Of a DNA stretch of 9,228 bases, positions 1 to 6,909 are shown piece by piece. Every line of letters begins with the position of its first letter. Position 1 is the stretch's first letter. The notes beneath the pieces are model-generated. The model did no database searches. It was not told where the DNA came from and was given only the letters and a program-made list of their open reading frames with translations. The stretch covers positions 1-9,228 of the forward strand of contig CAMWGZ010000043.1 of NCBI GenBank assembly GCA_947173915.1. Reading direction: 5' to 3'. The position numbers and the translations under genes were made by a program. Source of the DNA: an uncultured Alistipes sp. (GTDB lineage Bacteria > Bacteroidota > Bacteroidia > Bacteroidales > Rikenellaceae).

Positions 1-22
1 GCGCGCGAAATGCTCGTCAAAG

Positions 23-54
23 TTAGTGAAAATATCCGGATTTGTTTACTTTTG
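23..54 (+). promoter_or_regulatory. Bacteroidota-type promoter of the RNA methyltransferase gene
   Basis: The -7 box TACTTTTG at 47-54 fits the Bacteroidota consensus TAnnTTTG exactly. The upstream element is weaker: TTAG at 23-26, 20 bases from the -7 box, against a TTTG consensus. Transcription would start near 58, leaving a leader of only about 14 bases before the ATG at 72. This decides the gene start, because the in-frame TTG at 42 lies upstream of the expected transcript start. Bases 1-22 show nothing I can assign. Confidence 0.6.
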
Positions 55-71
55 CAGCAAAAGTAACGAAA

Positions 72-608
72 ATGAGAAAGATTGCCAACGAGGAGCTGGG
101 ACGACCCACGCCCGGAGAGTTCGCCCGGATGGAGAAGATGCCGGTGGCGGTGGTGCTGGACAACGTGCGCTCGATGCAGAACGTCGGGGCCTTCTTCCGC
201 ACGGCCGATGCCTTTGCCGTCGAGCGGATCGCGCTCTGCGGCATTACCGCCGCGCCGCCCAACCGGGAGATCCACAAGACGGCGCTCGGTGCCGAACTGA
301 CCGTCCCCTGGGAGCACTATCCCTCGACGCTCGAATGTGTCGAGGCCCTGCGTGCCGAGGGCTACTCGGTCTGGGTGGTCGAGCAGGTCGAAGGGGCCGT
401 CATGCTCGATGCGTTCCGTCCCGAGCCGGGGCGGAGGTATGCGCTCGTCTTCGGCAACGAGGTCGAGGGGGTGGCGCAGCAGGTCGCCGACCGGGCCGAC
501 GGAGGGATCGAGATCCCGCAGGCGGGGACCAAACATTCGATCAACGTCTCGGTGGCCGGAGGAGTGGTTTTGTGGCACTTTTTTTGGCAAATCGGGTCAA
601 AGCGCTAA
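72..608 (+). CDS. TrmH/SpoU-family RNA 2'-O-ribose methyltransferase (SPOUT fold)
   Basis: A 178-residue protein made of the SpoU methyltransferase domain alone, with no added N-terminal RNA-binding domain. All three SpoU motifs are visible. Motif 1 is at about 30-46, with N31, R33, N37-V-G and R43-T-A-D46. Motif 2 is FGNEVEG at 127-133, with E130. Motif 3 is at about 147-162, from EIP through S156-I-N158-V-S-V-A. In this family these residues bind S-adenosylmethionine in a trefoil knot and methylate the 2'-OH of a tRNA or rRNA nucleotide, usually as a dimer. The sequence does not tell which RNA or position is the substrate, so no symbol is given; a small TrmL-like tRNA enzyme is one possibility. 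The ATG at 72 is preferred to the TTG at 42 because the -7 box at 47-54 lies between them. The last nine residues, after the motif 3 helix, are encoded by DNA that also carries the panB promoter, and the TAA stop forms the start of the panB -7 box. Confidence 0.9.
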   Translation: MRKIANEELGRPTPGEFARMEKMPVAVVLDNVRSMQNVGAFFRTADAFAVERIALCGITAAPPNREIHKTALGAELTVPWEHYPSTLECVEALRAEGYSVWVVEQVEGAVMLDAFRPEPGRRYALVFGNEVEGVAQQVADRADGGIEIPQAGTKHSINVSVAGGVVLWHFFWQIGSKR

Positions 609-613
609 ATTTG
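583..613 (+). promoter_or_regulatory. panB promoter, embedded in the 3' end of the methyltransferase gene
   Basis: The -33 element TTTG lies at 583-586, inside a run of seven T. The -7 box TAAATTTG lies at 606-613, and the two are 19 bases apart. Both match the Bacteroidota consensus fully, making this one of the two best promoters in the window. The first three bases of the -7 box (606-608) are the TAA stop codon of the upstream gene. Transcription should start near 617, giving a leader of about 31 bases that is A-rich just before the panB ATG, as is common in this phylum, which makes little use of Shine-Dalgarno pairing. Confidence 0.75.
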
Positions 614-647
614 CCGCCCGGTATTAACCTAAACAAGCAAGTGAACT

Positions 648-1463
648 ATGTCGGTTGAAAGTACGGTAAGAGCGGTTACGACCTATCGTCTTACCGAGAT
701 GAAGCAGCGCGGGGAGAAGATCTCGATGCTGACCTCGTATGACTATTCGATGGCGCGCATCGTCGATGCCGCGGGTGTCGATGTGATCCTGGTCGGGGAC
801 TCGGCGGCCAACGTGATGGCCGGTTACGAGACGACGCTGCCCATAACGCTGGAGATGATGATCTACCACGCCCGCTCGGTGGTGCGTGCCGTGCGCCGTG
901 CGCTGGTGGTGGTCGATCTGCCGTTCGGCACCTATCAGGGCAACTCGAAGGTGGCGCTCGACTCGGCCGTCCGCATCATGAAGGAGACCGAGGCCGATGC
1001 GGTCAAGCTGGAGGGGGGCGAGGAGATCCTCGAATCGGTGCAGCGCATCCTCTCGGCGGGCATTCCCGTGATGGGCCACCTGGGACTCACGCCCCAGTCG
1101 ATCCATAAGTTCGGAACCTACAACGTGCGGGCCAAGGAGGAGGCCGAGGCCGAGAAGCTCGTGCGCGATGCCCACCTGCTCGAGGAGGCCGGCTGCTTCG
1201 GCATCGTGCTCGAGAAGATTCCCGCCGTGCTTGGCGCGCGTGTCGCCTCCGAGCTGCGGATCCCGGTGATCGGCATCGGTGCCGGCGGCGGAGTGGACGG
1301 CCAGGTGCTCGTGATCCATGACATGCTGGGGATCAACAAGGGATTCTCGCCCCGGTTCCTGCGGCGCTACGCCGACCTGCACGAGGTCATGACTGGTGCG
1401 GTAACGGCCTATGTCGGCGACGTGAAGTCGGGCGATTTCCCCAACGAAGCGGAGCAGTACTGA
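648..1463 (+). CDS. panB: 3-methyl-2-oxobutanoate hydroxymethyltransferase (ketopantoate hydroxymethyltransferase)
   Basis: A 271-residue protein, the usual length for PanB. The enzyme transfers a one-carbon unit from 5,10-methylenetetrahydrofolate to alpha-ketoisovalerate to make ketopantoate, the first committed step towards pantothenate and coenzyme A, in the cytoplasm. The (beta/alpha)8 barrel signatures are in order: SMLTSYD at 26-32; VGDS at 49-52 with metal ligand D51; VDLPFG at 89-94 with the second ligand D90; KLEGG at 120-124 with E122; GHLGLTPQS at 143-151; and LEKIP at 188-192 with E189 at the catalytic-base position. [14 protein letters not shown] begins at about residue 240. All catalytic positions known for the family are intact. 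The ATG at 648 lies 34 bases after the -7 box, and no better start exists. It stands alone: panC, panD and panE are not in this window. It faces yggS, with a hairpin in between. Confidence 0.97.
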   Translation: MSVESTVRAVTTYRLTEMKQRGEKISMLTSYDYSMARIVDAAGVDVILVGDSAANVMAGYETTLPITLEMMIYHARSVVRAVRRALVVVDLPFGTYQGNSKVALDSAVRIMKETEADAVKLEGGEEILESVQRILSAGIPVMGHLGLTPQSIHKFGTYNVRAKEEAEAEKLVRDAHLLEEAGCFGIVLEKIPAVLGARVASELRIPVIGIGAGGGVDGQVLVIHDMLGINKGFSPRFLRRYADLHEVMTGAVTAYVGDVKSGDFPNEAEQY

Positions 1464-1471
1464 TGCAGCTC

Positions 1472-1493
1472 GGGCGGCGCGGATGCGTCGCCC
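1472..1493 (+). other. Small hairpin just after panB
   Basis: Arms 1472-1479 and 1486-1493 form an 8-base-pair stem with one G-U pair on the plus strand and a 6-base loop. It lies 8 bases after the panB stop. It has no T tract of its own and may protect the panB mRNA 3' end or act together with the larger hairpin at 1509-1545. Its role is inference; only the pairing is seen. Confidence 0.3.
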
Positions 1494-1508
1494 TCAGGGC
1501 CGAAGATA

Positions 1509-1545
1509 CGACAGCCCCCGAAGGAAATTCCTTCGGGGGCTGTCG
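1509..1545. terminator. Strong palindromic hairpin between convergent panB and yggS; probable bidirectional terminator
   Basis: A perfect inverted repeat: 1509-1526 is the reverse complement of 1528-1545, centred on base 1527. This gives an 18-base-pair arm before allowing for the loop. The stem contains a run of five C against five G and is very stable. It lies 45 bases after the panB stop and 59 bases from the yggS stop, the expected place for a shared terminator of two convergent genes. Neither side has a real T tract: CGCGTTTCGG follows on plus and TATCTTCGG on minus. It is therefore not a textbook intrinsic terminator. It could also be a transcript-end stabiliser. Confidence 0.65.
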
Positions 1546-1575
1546 CGTTTCGGAAGCTGTCGGAAGAAGCCGCGC

Positions 1576-1605
1576 GGCCGAAACGGAGGTGCTCCGCTCC
1601 CGGCC
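1576..1605 (-). terminator. Possible yggS 3' hairpin
   Basis: Read on the minus strand from the yggS stop codon, GGCCG (1605-1601) pairs with CGGCC (1580-1576). Inside it, CGGAG (1596-1592) pairs with CTCCG (1588-1584) around a 3-base loop. The outer stem begins with the last base of the TAG stop codon. There is no T tract after it. It may be a 3' end structure of the yggS transcript ahead of the stronger hairpin at 1509-1545. Confidence 0.3.
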
Positions 1606-2279
1606 TACTTCGAGTAGTCGCGCGCGCCGAAGATCGCCGTGCCGATCCGCACCATCGTGGCTCCGCACTCGATGGCGAGGGGATAGTCGTGCGACATGCC
1701 CATCGAGAGGGTGTCGAAGTCGGTGCCGAAACAGGGGGCAAGCTCCTCCTTGATGCGGCGCAGGGCCTCGAAGTCGCGGCGCACGATGCGCTCGTCGTCG
1801 GTGTTGGTCGCCACACCCATGACTCCGCGCACCCGCAGGTTGGGCATGCGGTCGAAAGCTCCGCTGCGGACATATTCCGCCAGCTCCTGCGGCTCCCAGC
1901 CCGATTTGCTCTCTTCGTCGGCCACGTGGATTTCGAGCAGGATGTCGATCGTGCGGCCGGCCGCCTGGGCCGCCTTCTGGATCGCCTCGGTCAGCCGGGC
2001 GCTATCGACCGAGTGGATCATGCGCACGAACGGCACCACCGTCTTGACCTTGTTGGTCTGCAGGTGGCCGATCAGGTGCCACTCGATGTCCTTGGGCAGC
2101 TCTTCGTATTTGCGGGCCATCTCCTGCGGGCGGTTCTCTCCGAAGATGCGCTGGCCGGCCTCGTAGGCCTCCATGATCTTTTCTGCGGGGTAGGTCTTCG
2201 AGACGGCCACCAGCTCCACGCCTGCGGGCAGGGCGCTCTTGATTCCGAGCAGTCGGTTCGCTAAAGTCGGTTCTTGCAT
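1605..2279 (-). CDS. yggS: YggS/PLPBP-family pyridoxal 5'-phosphate homeostasis protein
   Basis: A 224-residue single-domain protein with the fold of the alanine racemase N-terminal barrel, the normal length for the family. It binds PLP but has no known catalytic activity; family members keep free PLP and amino or keto acid pools in balance, in the cytoplasm. Visible signatures are VAVSKTYP at 24-31, with K28 as the Schiff-base lysine; FGENRPQE at 46-53; WHLIGHLQTNK at 67-77; HSVDS just after residue 90; SKSGW in the middle; SMGMS at 192-196; and the phosphate-binding end MVRIGTAIFG at 209-218 with R211. The ATG at 2279 is chosen because the family N-terminus begins right there and a -7 box lies 33 bases upstream. 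The frame stays open far upstream, but that part overlaps the outer-membrane factor gene in another frame and has no family match. The gene is a separate unit from the efflux operon behind it. Confidence 0.95.
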   Translation of the reverse strand: MQEPTLANRLLGIKSALPAGVELVAVSKTYPAEKIMEAYEAGQRIFGENRPQEMARKYEELPKDIEWHLIGHLQTNKVKTVVPFVRMIHSVDSARLTEAIQKAAQAAGRTIDILLEIHVADEESKSGWEPQELAEYVRSGAFDRMPNLRVRGVMGVATNTDDERIVRRDFEALRRIKEELAPCFGTDFDTLSMGMSHDYPLAIECGATMVRIGTAIFGARDYSK

Positions 2280-2311
2280 CGTGATGTCGTTTGATTGGAT
2301 CGTTCTTTCTG

Positions 2312-2319
2312 CAAAATTA
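2312..2319 (-). promoter_or_regulatory. yggS promoter, -7 box
   Basis: On the minus strand the sequence reads TAATTTTG from 2319 to 2312, a full match to TAnnTTTG. The predicted transcript start is near 2308, about 29 bases before the yggS ATG. No convincing TTTG -33 element is found at the expected distance (around 2339-2343), so this promoter may be weaker or need an activator. Confidence 0.55.
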
Positions 2320-2346
2320 GGAAAAAATCGCCGAAAACGATCCTCC

Positions 2347-2399
2347 GCAGCCCGGCATGCCGGCCGAATGTCCGCCGCGGGGGCGTTGCGGCGGGCTAC
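2347..2399 (-). terminator. Branched GC-rich structure at the end of the efflux operon, possible terminator
   Basis: Three pairings are nested here. On the minus strand 2399-2392 (which includes the TAG stop of the outer-membrane factor gene) pairs with 2354-2347 over 8 bases with one G-U pair. Inside is a 7-base-pair stem, 2394-2388 with 2378-2372, around a 9-base loop. There is also a perfect 12-base palindrome at 2352-2363. The outer and palindrome pairings share bases and cannot all form at once. A run of six T on the minus strand (2327-2322) follows 20 bases later, too far for a standard terminator. An end-of-operon structure is likely; the exact mechanism is unclear. Confidence 0.4.
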
Positions 2400-3760
2400 C
2401 AGCCCCCGCCCAGCGCCTTGAACAGGGCGACGTAGCTGATGTACTGCTGCGCCGCCAGATTGACATACTCCATCTGCGACTGATACATGTTGCGCTCCGC
2501 GTCGATCACGTCCAGATAGGCCGACATGCCGCTGCGGTAGAGCGCCCGGGTCATCGTGGCGATTTCGGTGTTGGCCTGAAGCAGCCGGGCGTAGTTGGCT
2601 CTCTGGGTGCGGTAGGTGGCTACGTCGAGCAGTGCTTTCTCCACGTCGGCGAAGGCTTCGAGCGCCGTCTCCTCGTAGGCGAACATGCTCTGGTAGTAGC
2701 GTTCGCGGGCGATCTCCTCCTGCCGCCGGAGCTTTCCGAACGAGAAGATGGGCTGCAACAGCGATCCTGCGGCCGACCAGACCCATCCGCTGCCGTCGGC
2801 GATGCCGGCCAGCGACGAGGAGACCGCTCCTCCCGAAGCCGTAAGCGTGATCGAGGGGAATCGTTTGCTGCGGGCCAGCCCCACGCCGGCGGCCGCGCGC
2901 TCCATTTCGTAGGCGGCCTCCATCACGTCGGGCCGCCGTTCGAGCAGTTCGGAGGGGAGGCCGACGGGAATTTCCGGATGCCGCTCCTCTTCCAGCAGCG
3001 TGTCGTCGAAGACGAGGCCGTCGAAACGCGAGGGAGCCTCGCCCAGCAGCACGCAGAGGGCCAGCCGCGACTGTTCGACGGCGCGCCGGTATTGGGGAAT
3101 GTCCGCCTCGGCCTGATAGACCAGGCTGCGCGCCTGCTCGAGCGCCACGCCGTCGGCCATTCCGTAGCGGTTGAGCGAATCGACCAGTGCGGCCGATTCG
3201 AGCCGGAGGGCGTAGCTCTGTCGGGCGATCTGCAGGTCCCGCGTGTAGCGGAGCAGCGTGAAGTAGGTGGTCGCGACATCGGCCGTGAGGGCGAGCATCA
3301 CGCCCCGATAGCCCCACTCCGAGGCGTAGAGGGCGGCCTTCGCCTCGCGGTCGGCGTTGCGGAGCGTGCCGAAGAGCGGAACCTCCCACGAGACGGAGGG
3401 TTCGATCCCGTAGTTCTGCCGCGTGCCTCCCGCCTCGGTGTAGGAGGCCCCCGCCGTGACCGTCGCGCCGAGCGAGGGGAGGTAGGGTGCCCGTGCCGTC
3501 GCCTGAGCCGCCCGTGCTTCGAGAACGCGGGATACCGCGGCGGCCAGGTTGCGGTTGTTGCCCAGCGCATGCTCCTCGAGGCGGTTGAGGGTGGTGTCGC
3601 CGAACAGCTCCCACCAGTCGAGCGGCAGCCGGGCCGAATCCCTCGGAAACTCCCCGGCGAACAGGTAGTCGTCCGGAACCTTTACGTCGGCCTCGTAGAG
3701 CGTCGGGGTGCATGCCGCGAGCAGCGCGATGCAGGCACCCAGCATGAAGATGCGTTTCAT
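2396..3760 (-). CDS. RND efflux outer-membrane factor, NodT/OprM-type lipoprotein (TolC family)
   Basis: A 454-residue protein that forms the outer-membrane exit duct of the tripartite pump encoded by this operon. It begins with a lipoprotein signal: a positive start (K2, R3), a hydrophobic stretch, and lipobox LAAC at 14-17 with C17 as the lipidated residue. Two OEP repeats follow, roughly 50-245 and 270-450, each with long alanine- and glutamate-rich helices and short beta-strand segments. The hallmark LERRPDV at 273-279 opens the second repeat, and the first has DWW at 48-50. The length agrees with the roughly 450-500 residues of the family, and no part is missing. Its ATG overlaps the TGA of the pump gene by 4 bases, implying translational coupling. 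It is the last gene of the operon. Substrates cannot be read from this sequence. Confidence 0.94.
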   Translation of the reverse strand: MKRIFMLGACIALLAACTPTLYEADVKVPDDYLFAGEFPRDSARLPLDWWELFGDTTLNRLEEHALGNNRNLAAAVSRVLEARAAQATARAPYLPSLGATVTAGASYTEAGGTRQNYGIEPSVSWEVPLFGTLRNADREAKAALYASEWGYRGVMLALTADVATTYFTLLRYTRDLQIARQSYALRLESAALVDSLNRYGMADGVALEQARSLVYQAEADIPQYRRAVEQSRLALCVLLGEAPSRFDGLVFDDTLLEEERHPEIPVGLPSELLERRPDVMEAAYEMERAAAGVGLARSKRFPSITLTASGGAVSSSLAGIADGSGWVWSAAGSLLQPIFSFGKLRRQEEIARERYYQSMFAYEETALEAFADVEKALLDVATYRTQRANYARLLQANTEIATMTRALYRSGMSAYLDVIDAERNMYQSQMEYVNLAAQQYISYVALFKALGGGW

Positions 3761-6700
3761 ACCTCTTGTCGTTTTAGTTCGCGTTTGCGTTCGAAGCGGG
3801 CGATCCGCCCGATCAGGTAGTAGAGTCCGGGATAGACGAAGATGCCCAGCATCGTGGCCAGCAGCATGCCGCCGACCAGCGCCATGCCCATCACGTTGCG
3901 GGCGGTGGCGTACACGCCGCTGGCGAACAGGAGCGGCAGCACGCCCAGAATGAACGACAGGGCGGTCATCATGATCGGGCGCAGCCGCAGGCGCGCCGCC
4001 TCGACGCTCGCCTGCAGCAGGTCCATCCCCTTGTCGAAGAAAAGCTTGTCGGCATACTCGACGACGAGAATGGCGTTCTTGGCCGAGAGTCCGATGAGCA
4101 TGACCAGCGAGATCTGCAGGTAGATGTTGTTGATGTACTCCGGGGCGAAGAGGTAGGCGCCGCCGACGAAGAGCAGCGCGCCGAGCATCGCCATCGGGAC
4201 GCTCAGCAGGATGGCGACCGGCAGTCCCCAGCTGTTGTAGAGCGCCGCGAGGGTCAGGAAGACGAAGGCGACGGCGAGCAGATAGACCGTCGCGCCGGAG
4301 GCGGAGGCCTCCCGCTCCTGGTAGGAGAGACCGCTCCAGGCCGTGCCGACCGATTCGGGCAGGACCTCTTCCGCGATGCGTTCGATGACGTTCATCGCCT
4401 GGCCGGTCGATACCTTCGGTGCGGGGGTTGCCGAGATCTCGATCGCCCGGTGGAGGTCGAACTGCGAGACGTAATCCACGCCCGAGGTGTCACGCACGGT
4501 CACGAACGACGAGACGGGCACCGAGCTGCCGTCGCCGGCCGTGACGAAGTAGCTGTCGAGCGAGCGTTTGTCGCGGCGGTATTCGGGCGCGGCCTGGATG
4601 TAGGTTTGGTAGAGCTTGCCGAACCGGTTGAAGTTGTTGATGTACGAGCCGCCGAGCAGCGTGCTCATGGTCTTGTAGAAACTTTGCAGCGGCACTCCCT
4701 GCGCGAGCGCCTTCTCCTTATCGACCTCGATGCGGCGCTGGGGTGTGCTGGCGTTGAACTGGGTCGTCACGGAGCCGATCTGCGGCTGCGTGCGCAGCGA
4801 GTCCATCAGCCGCTCCGTCGCGGCGACCAGGTAGGCGGTGCCGCGCCCTTCGAGGTCCTGCACCTGGAACGTGATGCCGGAGGTAACGCCCAGCCCCGGG
4901 ATCGCCGGCGAGATGAAGGCGTAGCAGTCGGCTTCCGGGACGGCCGCGTAGAGTTCGCGCGTGAGTTCGTCGGCGATTTGTGCGGCCGTGCTGCTGCGCC
5001 GGCCGTAGTCGGCGAGCTTGACGAAGATCACGCCGCTGTTGCTCGACGAGATGCCGGAGAGCATGTTGAATCCGGCGGCCAGCGACGAGGCCGCAACGTC
5101 GGGCCGTTCGCGCACGATGCGGTCCGCGTGCCGCATCGCCGCGACGGTCGTCTGAAGCGAGGAGGCATCGGGGGTGCGGACGAAGATCATCACGTAGCCC
5201 TGGTCCTCGTCGGGCAGGAATCCCGTGGGGAGCGCGCGCCAGAGGGCGACGATCGCCAGCAGCGTGGCCGCGACGACGAGGGCCGTGCGCTTCATGCGCC
5301 CCACCACCCGCGAGGCGGTCGCGGCATAGTGCTGCGTGCGGCGGTCGAACCAGCGGTTGAAGCGGGCGAAGAAGCCCCGGTCGGCCTTCGCACGGGGCCG
5401 CAGCAACAGGGCGCAGAGGGCCGGGGAGAGGGTAAGCGCATTGAGCGAGGAGATGCAGACCGCCACGGCGATCGAGATCGAGAACTGGCGGAAGAGCAGC
5501 CCCGTGATGCTGCCCATGAGGGAGACGGGGATGAATACGGCCAGCAGCACCACCGTCGTGGCGATGATCGGCGAGGTCACGCTGCGCATCGCCTCGGCCG
5601 TCGCCTCCCGGGGCGGCATGCCCCGCTCCATGTTTGTCTGCACGGCCTCGACCACCACGATCGCGTCATCGACCACCAGGCCGATGGCCAGCACCATGCC
5701 CAGCAGCGAGATGATGTTGATCGAGAAGCCGAAGAGCGGGAACAGCGCGAAGGACCCGACGATCGAGACGGGGATGGCCAGCAGCGGGATGAGCGTGGCG
5801 CGCCAGTCCTGCAGGAAGAGGTAGATGATGGCGACCACGAGCACCAGGGCGATCAGGAGCGTGAGGAAGATCTCCCGCACGCCGGCCCTGATTCCTGTGG
5901 TGGCATCGACCATCGAGGTGTAGGAGATGCCGTCGGGAAAGCGTTCGCTCAGACGGGCCATCTCCGCCTCTACCTCTTCGCCGACGGCGACGGCGTTGCT
6001 CCCGGGCTGCTGATAGACGACGATCAGCGCGGTGGGGTTGTTGCCGAAGAGCGACTCCACGCCGTACTGCCGGCTTCCCAGCGCGACGGTGGCGATGTCG
6101 CTCAGGCGCACCTGTTCGCCCGAGGGGGAGGCCTTGACGATGATCTGGCCGAACTGTTCGGCATCGTAGATCTGGGGCGGCATGGTGACGGTATAGGTGT
6201 GGGCCGTCTGTCCGTCGGAGGGTTCGCCGCCGAATTTGCCGGCCGGGAAGATGCCTCCCTGGGCCTCGACGGCGGCGAATACCTCGTCGAGCGAGATTTT
6301 GTAGTAGTCCAGCAGGTCGGGCTTCAGCCAGATGCGCATGGCGTATTCGCCCGCGCCCATGATGTTTACCTTGCCCACGCCGTCGATCTTGAGCAGCTCG
6401 TTCTGGATGTTGATGTAGGCGTAGTTGGCCAGAAAGTCGCCGCTGTACCGTCCGTCGCCCGTCAGGGCATAGACGATCAGGAACCCCGTCATGGTCTTGC
6501 GCGTGGTCACGCCCTGTTGGATGACCGGCGCGGGGAGCTGCGACAGCACCGTCGAGACGTTGTTCTGCGTGAAGATGGCGTTCATGTCGGGGTCGCTGCC
6601 GATGTCGAAGGTAATCTGCATGTTCATCGAACCGTCGTTGGCGCTGGTCGTCTGCATGTAGAGCATGTCGCTCACTCCCATCACGCTCTGGGCGAGGGGC

Positions 6701-6888
6701 GTGGCGACGGCGTTGTTTACCGTTTCGGCATCCGCTCCGAGGTAGGATGCCGAGACTTCGACCACCGGAGGCGTGATGTCGGGGTATTGTTCGATCGGCA
6801 GGTCGTGGAGCGAGATGATGCCGGCGAGTACGATGGCCGTCGCCAGGGCGATGGCGAATACGGGCCTTCTGATGAAAAAGTTTCCCAT
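3757..6888 (-). CDS. AcrB-like RND multidrug efflux pump, inner-membrane permease (HAE-1 family)
   Basis: A 1043-residue proton-driven antiporter, nearly the length of E. coli AcrB (1049). It works as a trimer that picks up drugs, detergents or other hydrophobic compounds from the periplasm and outer leaflet. The start MGNFFIRRPVFA is typical of the family. TM1 is at about 9-27, TM2-TM6 lie between 339 and 495, TM7 is near 535-555, and TM8-TM12 lie between 866 and 1025, with two large periplasmic domains between them. The proton-relay aspartates D407 and D408 in TM4 (GLVVDDAIVVVE) have the same numbers as in AcrB, and the TM10 lysine is K937 in GLSAKNAIL. The TM11 arginine region RLRPI is at 968-972. 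IPGLGVTSG near 663-671 belongs to the porter domain. All transport residues I can check are present. The gene starts 21 bases after the adaptor gene and overlaps the outer-membrane factor by ATGA. HAE-1 rather than heavy-metal (HME) type is judged from the TM4 motif. The substrate range is unknown. Confidence 0.96.
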   Translation of the reverse strand: MGNFFIRRPVFAIALATAIVLAGIISLHDLPIEQYPDITPPVVEVSASYLGADAETVNNAVATPLAQSVMGVSDMLYMQTTSANDGSMNMQITFDIGSDPDMNAIFTQNNVSTVLSQLPAPVIQQGVTTRKTMTGFLIVYALTGDGRYSGDFLANYAYINIQNELLKIDGVGKVNIMGAGEYAMRIWLKPDLLDYYKISLDEVFAAVEAQGGIFPAGKFGGEPSDGQTAHTYTVTMPPQIYDAEQFGQIIVKASPSGEQVRLSDIATVALGSRQYGVESLFGNNPTALIVVYQQPGSNAVAVGEEVEAEMARLSERFPDGISYTSMVDATTGIRAGVREIFLTLLIALVLVVAIIYLFLQDWRATLIPLLAIPVSIVGSFALFPLFGFSINIISLLGMVLAIGLVVDDAIVVVEAVQTNMERGMPPREATAEAMRSVTSPIIATTVVLLAVFIPVSLMGSITGLLFRQFSISIAVAVCISSLNALTLSPALCALLLRPRAKADRGFFARFNRWFDRRTQHYAATASRVVGRMKRTALVVAATLLAIVALWRALPTGFLPDEDQGYVMIFVRTPDASSLQTTVAAMRHADRIVRERPDVAASSLAAGFNMLSGISSSNSGVIFVKLADYGRRSSTAAQIADELTRELYAAVPEADCYAFISPAIPGLGVTSGITFQVQDLEGRGTAYLVAATERLMDSLRTQPQIGSVTTQFNASTPQRRIEVDKEKALAQGVPLQSFYKTMSTLLGGSYINNFNRFGKLYQTYIQAAPEYRRDKRSLDSYFVTAGDGSSVPVSSFVTVRDTSGVDYVSQFDLHRAIEISATPAPKVSTGQAMNVIERIAEEVLPESVGTAWSGLSYQEREASASGATVYLLAVAFVFLTLAALYNSWGLPVAILLSVPMAMLGALLFVGGAYLFAPEYINNIYLQISLVMLIGLSAKNAILVVEYADKLFFDKGMDLLQASVEAARLRLRPIMMTALSFILGVLPLLFASGVYATARNVMGMALVGGMLLATMLGIFVYPGLYYLIGRIARFERKRELKRQEV

Positions 6889-6909
6889 GGTCGGTCGGGT
6901 CGGTTGCGG

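Noticed and set aside
42..71. TTG start that would add ten residues to the RNA methyltransferase
   Set aside because: The -7 promoter box at 47-54 lies after this TTG, so the transcript would not include it.
1463..1753. Small plus-strand frame starting in the panB stop (TGATG overlap)
   Set aside because: It reads straight through the 1509-1545 hairpin and into antisense yggS. The overlap looks like translational coupling but the product has no believable features.
2280..3713. N-terminal extension of the yggS frame, giving a 702-residue protein
   Set aside because: The extension overlaps the outer-membrane factor gene out of frame and has shadow-like composition. The family start and a -7 box both place the yggS start at 2279.
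2357..3820. A plus-strand open frame of 487 codons antisense to the outer-membrane factor gene
   Set aside because: The opposite strand has a clear lipoprotein signal and OEP repeats; this frame shows no domain or start signals.
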